NCBI GenBank assembly: GCA_047610385.1
Contig: JBLGAC010000008.1
Coordinates: 1 to 64,000, forward strand
DNA length: 64,000 nt
Reading direction: 5' to 3'
Origin: JBOCEF01 sp047610385
GTDB taxonomy: Bacteria > Pseudomonadota > Alphaproteobacteria > Rhodobacterales > Rhodobacteraceae
Positions 15,681-22,976 of this stretch are shown here, in pieces; the first letter of the stretch is position 1; the number at the start of each line of letters is the position of its first letter. The notes under the pieces were generated by a model. That model saw only the letters and a list, made by a program, of their open reading frames with translations, was not told the DNA's origin and searched no databases. The position numbers were made by a program, and so were the translations under genes.

Positions 15681-15980
15681 TCAGGCGGTGTGGTCCTGTC
15701 GGGTCTGACGCGCAAGACGCAGCCGCTTCATATCGGCGAGCACTCCGGCTTCGTCCTCAATCGTCAGGCGCCGCTTGGCCTCTGCCATACGGACACGGGC
15801 CTCGGTGAAGGCGCCGAAGCCTTTGCGCATGATCAGAAACAGCAGCACGGCACCACCAAGCGCCCAAGTGGTTTCGGAATGAAGCGCATCCGCCAGACGG
15901 TCGAGGAACGACTGCATGAAGCTTTCGCGCACTTCGGGCGGGATTTCGGTATCGACGGGAAGGTTTTCGAGGAGAGGCAT
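15681..15980 (-). CDS. Small single-TM protein of unknown function
   Basis: 99 residues. A hydrophobic segment (about 36-51, WALGGAVLLFLIM) is followed by a charged, helical tail EARVRMAEAKRRLTIEDEAG, suggesting an inner-membrane anchor with a cytoplasmic coil. A GTG start at 15989 is possible; the ATG at 15980 is preferred because GGTGG lies just upstream. It stands between gyaR and the moeB end, transcribed away from moeB. No family recognised. Confidence 0.6.
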   Translation of the reverse strand: MPLLENLPVDTEIPPEVRESFMQSFLDRLADALHSETTWALGGAVLLFLIMRKGFGAFTEARVRMAEAKRRLTIEDEAGVLADMKRLRLARQTRQDHTA

Positions 15981-16024
15981 GTCATCCACCAGCTTGATGT
16001 CGCTGGAAGATGAATACCTCAGGG

Positions 16025-16044
16025 TTAACGCGGCCGGGCGTTAA
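16025..16044. terminator. Hairpin between gyaR and the small TM gene
   Basis: Perfect 7-bp inverted repeat TTAACGC / GCGTTAA with a 6-nt GC loop, 7 bp past the gyaR stop. No T-run follows on minus, so it is only a candidate terminator. Confidence 0.35.
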
Positions 16045-16051
16045 TAAATCG

Positions 16052-17038
16052 TTAAATCATCGACGGCAACACCTGATCCGGCGGCCGGTGACCATCGGCG
16101 AAGGTCTTGATGTTGATGATGACTTTCTCGCCCATCTCGATGCGGCCTTCCTCGGTCGCCGATCCCATATGCGGCAACAGCACCACGTTCGGCAGGCCCT
16201 TCAGCTTGGGGTTCACCGCGGGTTCGCGCTCAAACACGTCCAGCCCCGCGCCCGCCAGCGTACCGGCGGCGATTTCCCGCGCCAGCGCGTTTTCGTCGAT
16301 CACTTCCCCGCGCGACGTGTTCACGATGAAGGCGCTGGGCTTCATCAGCTTCAACCGCCGTGCGTTCAGCAGATGAAAGGTGCCCGGCGTCGCGGGGCAG
16401 TTCACCGACACGATGTCGATGCGCGCGAGCATCTGGTCAATGCTTTCCCAATACGTCGCCTCAAGGGGCGCTTCGATGCTTTCATGCAGGCGGCGGCGGT
16501 TGTGGTAATGGATCTGCATGCCAAACGCGCGGGCGCGCCGGGCCACCGCCTGACCGATGCGGCCCATGCCAAGAATGCCCAACCGCTTGCCGGTGATCCG
16601 GCGGCCCAGCAGGTTCATCGGGGCCCAGCCGTCCCAATGCTCGGCCTCCATCTGCGCGAGACCTTCTTTCAGCCGTCGCGGCACCGCGAGCATCAGCGCC
16701 ATGGTCATGTCGGCGGTGTCCTCGGTCAGCACGCCGGGGGTGTTGGACACAAGAATGCCGCGCTGGCGGGCGGTGGCCACGTCGATATGGTCCACCCCTG
16801 CGCCATAATTGGCGATCAGGCGCATGTTCGGCCCAGCGCGGCTGAGGACCCGCTGGTCGATGCGGTCGGTGACCGTGGGGACCAGAACATCGGCGCGCGA
16901 TATGGCGTCGGCCAGTTGTTCTTCGGTCATCTTTTCGTCGGTCACGTTCAGTTCAACGTCGAAAAGCTCCCGCATGCGGGTCTCGACCGGCTCCGGCAGG
17001 CGACGGGTGACGACGACGCGGGGCTTGGGGCTGGGCAT
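16052..17038 (-). CDS. gyaR: 2-hydroxyacid dehydrogenase, probable glyoxylate/hydroxypyruvate reductase
   Basis: NAD(P)H-dependent reduction of glyoxylate to glycolate (or hydroxypyruvate to glycerate). 328 residues. The Rossmann loop is in LGILGMGRIGQAVARRA near 150; the catalytic Arg, Glu and His are in NTSRGEVIDENAL, GLDVFEREP and LLPHMGSATEEGR. The start at 17038 is supported by AGGAG seven bases upstream; the longer frame to 17362 overlaps the divergent SH3 gene. A role in the C2 metabolism encoded elsewhere in the window is plausible but inferred. Confidence 0.9.
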   Translation of the reverse strand: MPSPKPRVVVTRRLPEPVETRMRELFDVELNVTDEKMTEEQLADAISRADVLVPTVTDRIDQRVLSRAGPNMRLIANYGAGVDHIDVATARQRGILVSNTPGVLTEDTADMTMALMLAVPRRLKEGLAQMEAEHWDGWAPMNLLGRRITGKRLGILGMGRIGQAVARRARAFGMQIHYHNRRRLHESIEAPLEATYWESIDQMLARIDIVSVNCPATPGTFHLLNARRLKLMKPSAFIVNTSRGEVIDENALAREIAAGTLAGAGLDVFEREPAVNPKLKGLPNVVLLPHMGSATEEGRIEMGEKVIINIKTFADGHRPPDQVLPSMI

Positions 17039-17131
17039 GGGGTTCTCCTGCTTGGGCGGCTGTGCGATATGATTAGCCAAGTCTGATCCCGTGGTCCATC
17101 GGCCGCGAAAGAATATTGCGGAGACGGTTAG

Positions 17132-17644
17132 GTGAAAGCATCCGGCATCGGCCTCGTGGCAGCTTTGGGGTTGGCTGCGGGTCTCGCTGCGGTTTCGGCG
17201 TCGGCTGCGCCCGGCAAAGGGCCGGTCACCGGGTTCGACATGCCGCGCTATGTCAGCCTGAAGACTGACCGCGCCAATGTGCGCCGCGGCCCGGCTTTGG
17301 AACACCGCGTGGATTGGGAATTCCTGCGCCGGGACATGCCCCTGCGCGTGGTGGCCGAACACGGATCATGGCGCCGGGTGCAGGACATGGACGACGTGTC
17401 CGGTTGGGTGCATTCCGCGTTGCTGAGCGGCAGGCGCACCGTGATCGTCACCAAGGGGCCCGAAAGCGTGCTGCACAAAGACGCAGACCCAACATCCCCC
17501 CCCGTCGCGCGGATTGAGCAGGGGGTGATTCTAACCTTACAGATATGCCGCCCGACCTGGTGCCTGTTGGAAACGGACAATCATGAGGGCTGGATGCCCA
17601 AGGTTGACCTGTGGGGCGTGGACGCAAACGAAACGTTCGAATGA
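17132..17644 (+). CDS. Secreted protein with bacterial SH3-type domains
   Basis: 170 residues starting at GTG. A Sec signal peptide covers about residues 1-25 (ending SASAAPG). The mature part has two SH3-like repeats: TDRANVRRGPALEHRVDWEFLRR with GSWRRVQD and GWVH, then a second with GVILTLQ, CRPTWCLLET and EGWMPKVDLWG. Such domains bind peptidoglycan or other envelope partners; the exact role is unknown. Divergent from gyaR with 93 bp between the starts. Confidence 0.82.
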   Translation: MKASGIGLVAALGLAAGLAAVSASAAPGKGPVTGFDMPRYVSLKTDRANVRRGPALEHRVDWEFLRRDMPLRVVAEHGSWRRVQDMDDVSGWVHSALLSGRRTVIVTKGPESVLHKDADPTSPPVARIEQGVILTLQICRPTWCLLETDNHEGWMPKVDLWGVDANETFE

Positions 17645-17671
17645 CGGCGCTTGGCCGTGAACGCCGCGCAG

Positions 17672-18115
17672 TTACCCGCGCCGAAGCCTGATCACCACGT
17701 CCACACGCGCGATTTTTGCGCCCGGTGGGGGGCTGGGCAGACCGGCAAAACTGACGGACCCGGCGGGGGCGTCGGTCAGGCGGCCGTCATCCTCCCAATA
17801 AAAATGCGGGTGGTCTTCAACACAGGTGTCGTAGCAGCTGCGCGCGCCGTCCACGGTGATCTCTGACAGCAGCCCGGCCGTGGTGAAGGCGCGCAGCGTG
17901 TTGTATACTGTGGCCAGCGACACGGCATCCCCGGTGTCGCGGGCGGCGTCGAACAAGGTCTCAGCCGTGACATGGCGGTTGCAGCCATCGCCGATCAGCA
18001 GCATCGCCAAGGTGCGTCGCTGGCGGGTCGGGCGCAGACTGCCACGCGACAGCCATGCGCGCGCACGCGCTTCGGCCGAGGTCCCAATATCCAGAGAAAG
18101 ATCATCCATCCCCAT
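17672..18115 (-). CDS. irr: Fur-family iron response regulator Irr
   Basis: Heme-responsive regulator of iron genes, typical of alphaproteobacteria. 147 residues from ATG 18115 (MGMDDLSL); ATG 18109 and TTG 18145 are alternatives. The winged helix includes RGSLRPTRQRRTLAMLL and AVSLATVYNTLRAFTTAGLL. The Irr-type metal/heme region reads CYDTCVEDHPHFYWEDDG, with the HxH in place of the HHH common in rhizobia. Divergent from fabA, an arrangement usual in Rhodobacterales; a large inverted repeat lies between the genes. Confidence 0.88.
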   Translation of the reverse strand: MGMDDLSLDIGTSAEARARAWLSRGSLRPTRQRRTLAMLLIGDGCNRHVTAETLFDAARDTGDAVSLATVYNTLRAFTTAGLLSEITVDGARSCYDTCVEDHPHFYWEDDGRLTDAPAGSVSFAGLPSPPPGAKIARVDVVIRLRRG

Positions 18116-18134
18116 GAAATAGCGGGGTAGCACT

Positions 18135-18188
18135 GGATCAATCAAGGGAATTTTCTATCCCGCACGGCTGCAAAACCTTGATTGATCC
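18135..18188. promoter_or_regulatory. 13-bp perfect inverted repeat between irr and fabA
   Basis: GGATCAATCAAGG (18135-18147) and CCTTGATTGATCC (18176-18188) are perfect inverted copies 28 bp apart, immediately upstream of irr and about 120 bp upstream of fabA. It could be a pair of operator halves, a regulator site that loops DNA, or an RNA hairpin in an irr leader. Confidence 0.55.
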
Positions 18189-18308
18189 GCTGCAGCAACG
18201 ATCTGGGGCGCTTGCACCCCATCTTGCCGCAGTGATAGTGAGAAACCAATCTTGTGCAGAAAAGTGCGCTGGGGCGGCGCAACGCGCAACGCCCGGCCGG
18301 GGAGACAC

Positions 18309-18818
18309 ATGACCGACCGCCAGAACGCGTATGATTTCGATGGGCTGATGAAATGCGCCCGCGGCGAGCTTTTTGGCCAGGGCAACGCGCAGCTGCCCGC
18401 GCCGCCGATGCTGATGCTCGACCGCATCACCAACATCACCGAAGACGGCGGAGAGCATGGCAAAGGCCAGCTGGTTGCCGAGCTCGATGTGAATCCCGAC
18501 CTGTGGTTCTTCAAATGCCACTTTCTTGGTGATCCGGTGATGCCCGGATGCTTGGGGCTTGACGCTTTGTGGCAGCTGACGGGGTTCTTCCTCGGCTGGC
18601 GCGGGATGCCGGGCCGCGGCCGCGCGCTGGGCGTCGGAGAAGTGAAGTTCACCGCCATGGTCACACCAAAAGCCAAGCTGATCCGGTATGAGGTCAATCC
18701 CAAGCGCATCATCGACCGCCGCCTGAAGCTTGGCGTCGCGGACGGCAAGATGTTCGTGGACGGAGAGCTGGCCTACACCACCACCGACATGCGCGTGGGT
18801 CTGTTCGCCGACGCCTGA
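18309..18818 (+). CDS. fabA: 3-hydroxydecanoyl-ACP dehydratase/isomerase
   Basis: Introduces the cis double bond for anaerobic-type unsaturated fatty-acid synthesis. 169 residues. The hot-dog-fold active site is CHFLGDPVMPGCLGLDALW, with H71 and D85. The start MTDRQNAYDFD at 18309 follows GGGGAG; the upstream frame to 18252 is rejected. First of fabA-fabB-fabI. Confidence 0.96.
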   Translation: MTDRQNAYDFDGLMKCARGELFGQGNAQLPAPPMLMLDRITNITEDGGEHGKGQLVAELDVNPDLWFFKCHFLGDPVMPGCLGLDALWQLTGFFLGWRGMPGRGRALGVGEVKFTAMVTPKAKLIRYEVNPKRIIDRRLKLGVADGKMFVDGELAYTTTDMRVGLFADA

Positions 18819-18870
18819 TCGGCGCCGCCAGACCCAATCGCCCAAAGCCCATCGCAACGGAGGCAACCCT

Positions 18871-20094
18871 ATGCGCCGCGTCGTCATCACCGGTCTCGGT
18901 ATCGTGTCCTCGATCGGCAACAGCGCCGAGGACGTTCTCGCATCCTTGCGCGAGAGCAAATCAGGTATCACTTTCGCGCAGGATTATGCCGATCACGGCT
19001 TCCGGTCCCGCATTCAGGGCATGCCGCAGATTGACCTGACCGAAGCCATCGACAAGCGCAACCTGCGCTTCATGGGCGATGGCGCGGCCTATAACTTCAT
19101 TGCCATGGAACAGGCGATTGCCGATTCAGGGTTGGAGCCGTCGGACGTGTCCAACCCGCGCACCGGTCTGGTGATGGGGTCCGGCGGGCCGTCCACCAAG
19201 AACCTGTTCCAGGCCCATAAGATCGTCATCGAAAAGGGCGCGCCCAAGCGTATGGGGCCGTTCATGGTCACGCGCGGCATGTCCTCGACCAATTCGGCCT
19301 GCCTTGCGACGCCGTTCAAGATCAAGGGCGTGAACTACTCGATCACGTCGGCGTGCTCGACCTCCGCCCATTGCATCGGCAACGGGGTGGAGCAGATCCA
19401 ATTCGGCAAGCAGGACATCGTCTTTGCTGGTGGCGGCGAAGAATTGGACTGGACCCTGTCCTGCCTGTTCGACGCGATGGGCGCGATGTCGTCGAAATAC
19501 AACGACACGCCGACCACTGCCTCGCGCGCCTTCGACAAAAGCCGCGACGGTTTCGTCATTGCTGGCGGCGCAGGCGTGGTGGTGCTTGAGGAGCTGGAGC
19601 ATGCACGTGCGCGCGGGGCCAAGATCTATGCCGAAGTCACCGGTTATGCCGCCACCTCAGACGGCCATGACATGGTTGCGCCATCGGGTGAGGGTGCGGA
19701 GCGGTGCATGAAACTTGCAATTTCGACGCTTGGTGATCGCAAGGTCAACTACATCAACGCCCACGGCACCTCTACCCCCGCAGGCGATGTGACTGAGGTG
19801 AAGGCCGTGCGCCGGGTGTTTGGCGACAACCAGCCGGTGATTTCATCGACGAAATCGCTGACGGGCCATAGCCTTGGCGCGACCGGGGTGCAGGAGGCGA
19901 TCTATTGCCTGCTGATGCTCCAGCATGATTTCATCGCCGCCTCCGCCAACATCACGGAGCTGGACCCTGAGATCGACGCGTCGGAAATCGCGCAGACGCG
20001 CGTGGACAATGCCGGGCTCGACACCGTGATCTCGAACAGCTTCGGCTTTGGCGGCACCAATGCCACGCTGGCGCTGAGCAAATATAACGGCTGA
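18871..20094 (+). CDS. fabB: 3-oxoacyl-ACP synthase I
   Basis: Elongating condensing enzyme that uses the cis-3-decenoyl-ACP made by FabA. 407 residues. The catalytic cysteine is C162 in ITSACSTSAHCIGNG; the two histidines are in YINAHGTSTPAGD and SLTGHSLGATGV. The C-terminal SFGFGGTNATLAL is conserved. The start follows GGAGG at 52 bp after fabA. An apparent longer N-terminus overlapping fabA is rejected. Confidence 0.96.
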   Translation: MRRVVITGLGIVSSIGNSAEDVLASLRESKSGITFAQDYADHGFRSRIQGMPQIDLTEAIDKRNLRFMGDGAAYNFIAMEQAIADSGLEPSDVSNPRTGLVMGSGGPSTKNLFQAHKIVIEKGAPKRMGPFMVTRGMSSTNSACLATPFKIKGVNYSITSACSTSAHCIGNGVEQIQFGKQDIVFAGGGEELDWTLSCLFDAMGAMSSKYNDTPTTASRAFDKSRDGFVIAGGAGVVVLEELEHARARGAKIYAEVTGYAATSDGHDMVAPSGEGAERCMKLAISTLGDRKVNYINAHGTSTPAGDVTEVKAVRRVFGDNQPVISSTKSLTGHSLGATGVQEAIYCLLMLQHDFIAASANITELDPEIDASEIAQTRVDNAGLDTVISNSFGFGGTNATLALSKYNG

Positions 20095-20104
20095 GGAACG
20101 CGAT

Positions 20105-20893
20105 ATGACCGGACTGGTGAAGGGCAAGCGCGGCCTCGTGATGGGCGTCGCCAACGAGAAATCCATCGCATGGGGCTGCGCGCGTGTGCTGCATGCCCAG
20201 GGCGCTGAGCTTGCCTTCACCTATCAGGGCGACCAGTTCGGCAAGCGGGTGGCACCGCTGGCCGAATCGGTCGGGTCAACGATCCTGATGCCCGCCGACG
20301 TGCAGGACGACGCGTCCATGGACGCTGTGTTCGACCGAATCGCGAATGATTGGGGCAAGATCGACTTTCTGATCCATGCCATCGCCTATTCCGACAAGGC
20401 CGAACTGCACGGCCGCTATGCCGACACCACCCGCGCCAATTTTCACAAATCGCTGGATATTTCGTGCTTCAGCTTTGTGGATGCGGCCCGGCGTGCGGCA
20501 CCTTTGATGACTGATGGCGGTGCGATCCTGACCATGAGCTATCTGGGATCCCAACGGGTTATGCCCAATTATAACGTCATGGGCGTGGCCAAAGCGGCGC
20601 TTGAGGCGTCGGTGCGCTATCTGGCCAACGATCTGGGGCCTGACGGTGTGCGCGTCAACGCGCTGTCGCCGGGACCGATGCGGACCTTGGCCGGGTCAGC
20701 GGTCGGCAGCGCCCGCAAGATGTACAAAGAAGTCGAAAACAACGCTCCGATGCAACGCAACGCCGATCTCGACCATGTCGGGGGCACGGCGGCGTGGCTG
20801 TGCTCAGATTACGGTGCATCAACTACGGGCGAGGTGATCTTTGTCGATGGTGGCTATCACGCGCTGGGCATGCGGCGTGTTGAGCACCTGTGA
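20105..20893 (+). CDS. fabI: Enoyl-ACP reductase (NADH)
   Basis: Final reduction of each fatty-acid elongation cycle; SDR fold. 262 residues. The nucleotide segment is RGLVMGVANEKSIAWGCA, and the active-site tyrosine and lysine fall in RVMPNYNVMGVAKAALEAS. Ten bp behind fabB, so all three fatty-acid genes form one operon. A short GC stem (20906-20920, TGCCGC / GCGGCA) follows without a T-run. Confidence 0.96.
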   Translation: MTGLVKGKRGLVMGVANEKSIAWGCARVLHAQGAELAFTYQGDQFGKRVAPLAESVGSTILMPADVQDDASMDAVFDRIANDWGKIDFLIHAIAYSDKAELHGRYADTTRANFHKSLDISCFSFVDAARRAAPLMTDGGAILTMSYLGSQRVMPNYNVMGVAKAALEASVRYLANDLGPDGVRVNALSPGPMRTLAGSAVGSARKMYKEVENNAPMQRNADLDHVGGTAAWLCSDYGASTTGEVIFVDGGYHALGMRRVEHL

Positions 20894-21133
20894 CAATTTG
20901 CTGACTGCCGCAGTGCGGCAATACTGCTCAACCGGCTGGCATTGATGGCTTTTTGATTAGGTTTTTTTGCATCACAATATGGAAATCTGTTTCTGATCAC
21001 TCGACATTCATACAAGTTAAGTCATGATGAAGAATGGGTAAGGGGGCTGACCCAGAAGCCGCTTTTTGCGACGTTCGCACTTGGAATGGTAGCCAGCCGG
21101 TTGTGTATTGCCGGCGAATCGGATGAGGTGAAG

Positions 21134-21892
21134 ATGTCCACAGGTTTCCTTAAAACGTGGCGTATGCGCGTCGCCGGTGCCGCGTTGGTGGGCTTCAGTG
21201 CCGCTGCGGCGGCATCCGCGGCAACATTTGGCTTCACTGGATCGCTCGGCGTCGACAATGATGTCCAAGTTTTCAACTTCACGGTGGCGAATGACGGCAC
21301 CGCTGTTCAGATTCGCAACTGGGGCTATGGTGGCGGCTCTTTCGCAGCCGATTCGATCAATGGCGGCGCCGGTGGCACCGTAAGCATCGGTTCGGCGAAT
21401 TTTGACGGGCGGCTGACCCTGTTCAACGGCGCCGGTGTCAAAATCAACACGAATGAGAATACCGGCTTTCTGTTCCAACAGATCAACCCTCTGCAGGTTG
21501 TCTACAAGGACGGCGACACGGAAAAGACAGCTTTTGCGTTTTACGACCCTGAGCTGCGGCTCACGCTCAACGCCGGGGCGTACACGCTGATTCTGTCGCA
21601 GTATGAGAACAAAGCCCTTGGCGGTGTGGCGGACGGGTTCACCTATGATGGCAACCCGACCTACACCACGTCAGAGGCGCTGTTTAACAACCAGTGCGCG
21701 GCTGGGTATTTCTGCGACCAGATCGCATATGACACCGGCATCGGCTATAACCGCGCCGGTTTATGGGCCACGGAAATCAAGGGTGCTCAGACGGCTTCGG
21801 CCGTGTCCGCGGTTCCCGTGCCTGCCGCGCTGCCGCTGCTTGCGATCGCGATTGGTGCGCTCGGCTTTCTGCGCACGCGCAAGCGCGCCTGA
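21134..21892 (+). CDS. Secreted DVUA0089-type protein with VPxPA C-terminal sorting signal
   Basis: 252 residues. Signal peptide at about 1-28 (ends AAAASAA), then a beta-rich region with FTGSLGVDNDVQVFNFTV, the hallmark of DVUA0089-family proteins. The tail has the tripartite sorting signal: AVPVPAALPLL, a hydrophobic helix, and RTRKRA. Such proteins are thought to be cut by an exosortase and surface-displayed or released; none is encoded in the window. ATG 21134 follows GAGGTG. Its 240-bp upstream region is AT-rich. Closed by a strong terminator. Confidence 0.85.
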   Translation: MSTGFLKTWRMRVAGAALVGFSAAAAASAATFGFTGSLGVDNDVQVFNFTVANDGTAVQIRNWGYGGGSFAADSINGGAGGTVSIGSANFDGRLTLFNGAGVKINTNENTGFLFQQINPLQVVYKDGDTEKTAFAFYDPELRLTLNAGAYTLILSQYENKALGGVADGFTYDGNPTYTTSEALFNNQCAAGYFCDQIAYDTGIGYNRAGLWATEIKGAQTASAVSAVPVPAALPLLAIAIGALGFLRTRKRA

Positions 21893-21926
21893 TCTGGGCG
21901 GCCCTGCCGTGCCAGCCCACGACATG

Positions 21927-21957
21927 AAAACGGCGGCCCGATTGGGCCGCCGTTTTT
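21927..21957 (+). terminator. Rho-independent terminator
   Basis: AAAACGGCGGCCC, loop GATT, GGGCCGCCG followed by TTTTT. Lies between two convergent genes and probably serves both strands. Confidence 0.85.
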
Positions 21958-21961
21958 CGTT

Positions 21962-22891
21962 TCAGCCCTCGTCGCTGGCGGCCCGCCTTTTGGCGACGCT
22001 TTCGCGCCAGGCGGTGAACAGCCCCGCACCGACCACGATGGCGGCGCCCAGCACTGTCAGCTTGTCCACATGTTCACCGAACAGGAATATGCCCATGAAG
22101 GTCACCAGCACCAGTTGCAGATAGATGATCGGCTGCACCACAACCGCTGAGGACAGCGTGTAGGCCCGGATCAGGAAATAGTGCCCCGACATGCCAGTGA
22201 TGCACAGCAGCCCCATCCAGACCCAGTCCATGCCGTGGAACGGTTCCGCATGCCACAGGCCAACCAGCGTGATCGCCGCGGCCCCAGCCACCCCGGTGTA
22301 GAAAAAGCTGGTGTCTGGCCCATCATAGCGCCCGGCAAGCCGCGTCAGCAGCCCGTACAGTGCCATGCCGATGCCGCCGACCACGGCCCACAGGATGTCG
22401 TGGTCGGTTTCCCCAAAGCCGGGGCGCAGGATCAGCAGCATCCCGCCCATGCCCACCGCGATGGCCAGCCAGCGCCGCCAGCCGACTGGTTCGCCCAGAA
22501 TTGGCATCGACAGCGCGGCGACCAACAAGGGCGCCGCCGCCATGATCGCGTGGGTCTGCGCCAGCCCCACCCGTGCAAAGGCGGTGATCGCGACCACCAC
22601 CTGAAACGCCAGCAAGGATCCGCGAATGATCTGCAGTGGCAGGTTGGCTGACCGCGCTGTTGCCTTCAGACCGCCTGGGCGGCGCATCGACAGCGCCAGC
22701 ACAAAGACCGCAAAGGCCCAGTAGCGCACCGTCACCACGAAGACCGGCGGATAGTTCGATGCAAGATGCTTGGACAGTCCGTCCTGCGCCGCAAAGATGA
22801 AAACTGCGATCAGCGCGAACTTGATGCCCTGGTCGATATAGGCGGGCGATGGGCGCCGACCGCTCAGACCCGCTTCGTCCGGGATAGGCAT
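21962..22891 (-). CDS. DMT-superfamily transporter (EamA repeats)
   Basis: 309 residues with ten predicted TM segments in two EamA halves, starting with IKFALIAVFIFAAQDGLSKHLA and ending VVGAGLFTAWRE plus a basic tail. Members export metabolites or amino acids; the substrate is unknown. Convergent with the DVUA0089 gene and 25 bp downstream of the pnp terminator hairpin. Confidence 0.85.
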   Translation of the reverse strand: MPIPDEAGLSGRRPSPAYIDQGIKFALIAVFIFAAQDGLSKHLASNYPPVFVVTVRYWAFAVFVLALSMRRPGGLKATARSANLPLQIIRGSLLAFQVVVAITAFARVGLAQTHAIMAAAPLLVAALSMPILGEPVGWRRWLAIAVGMGGMLLILRPGFGETDHDILWAVVGGIGMALYGLLTRLAGRYDGPDTSFFYTGVAGAAAITLVGLWHAEPFHGMDWVWMGLLCITGMSGHYFLIRAYTLSSAVVVQPIIYLQLVLVTFMGIFLFGEHVDKLTVLGAAIVVGAGLFTAWRESVAKRRAASDEG

Positions 22892-22917
22892 GGGGGAATT
22901 CCTTGGTCAAAATGAAA

Positions 22918-22944
22918 CCGCCCCGGCCATGACGGCCGGGGCGG
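22918..22944 (-). terminator. pnp terminator
   Basis: Perfect 11-bp stem CCGCCCCGGCC / GGCCGGGGCGG with a 5-nt loop, 32 bp after the pnp stop. On minus it is followed by TTTCATTTT. Confidence 0.8.
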
Positions 22945-22976
22945 AAGATCGCATCAGTCGTGGCGGCCCGAAGGCA

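Noticed and set aside
15407..15808. 133-codon plus ORF after moeB
   Set aside because: Composition (Arg, Cys, Gln rich) is that of a shadow frame, and it overlaps the moeB end and the small TM gene.
18146..18161. Iron control element (ICE-like) palindrome GGGAATTTTCTATCCC upstream of irr
   Set aside because: Only the outer four bases on each side are symmetric, and it does not match the rhizobial ICE pattern well. The larger 13-bp inverted repeat around it is the stronger signal.
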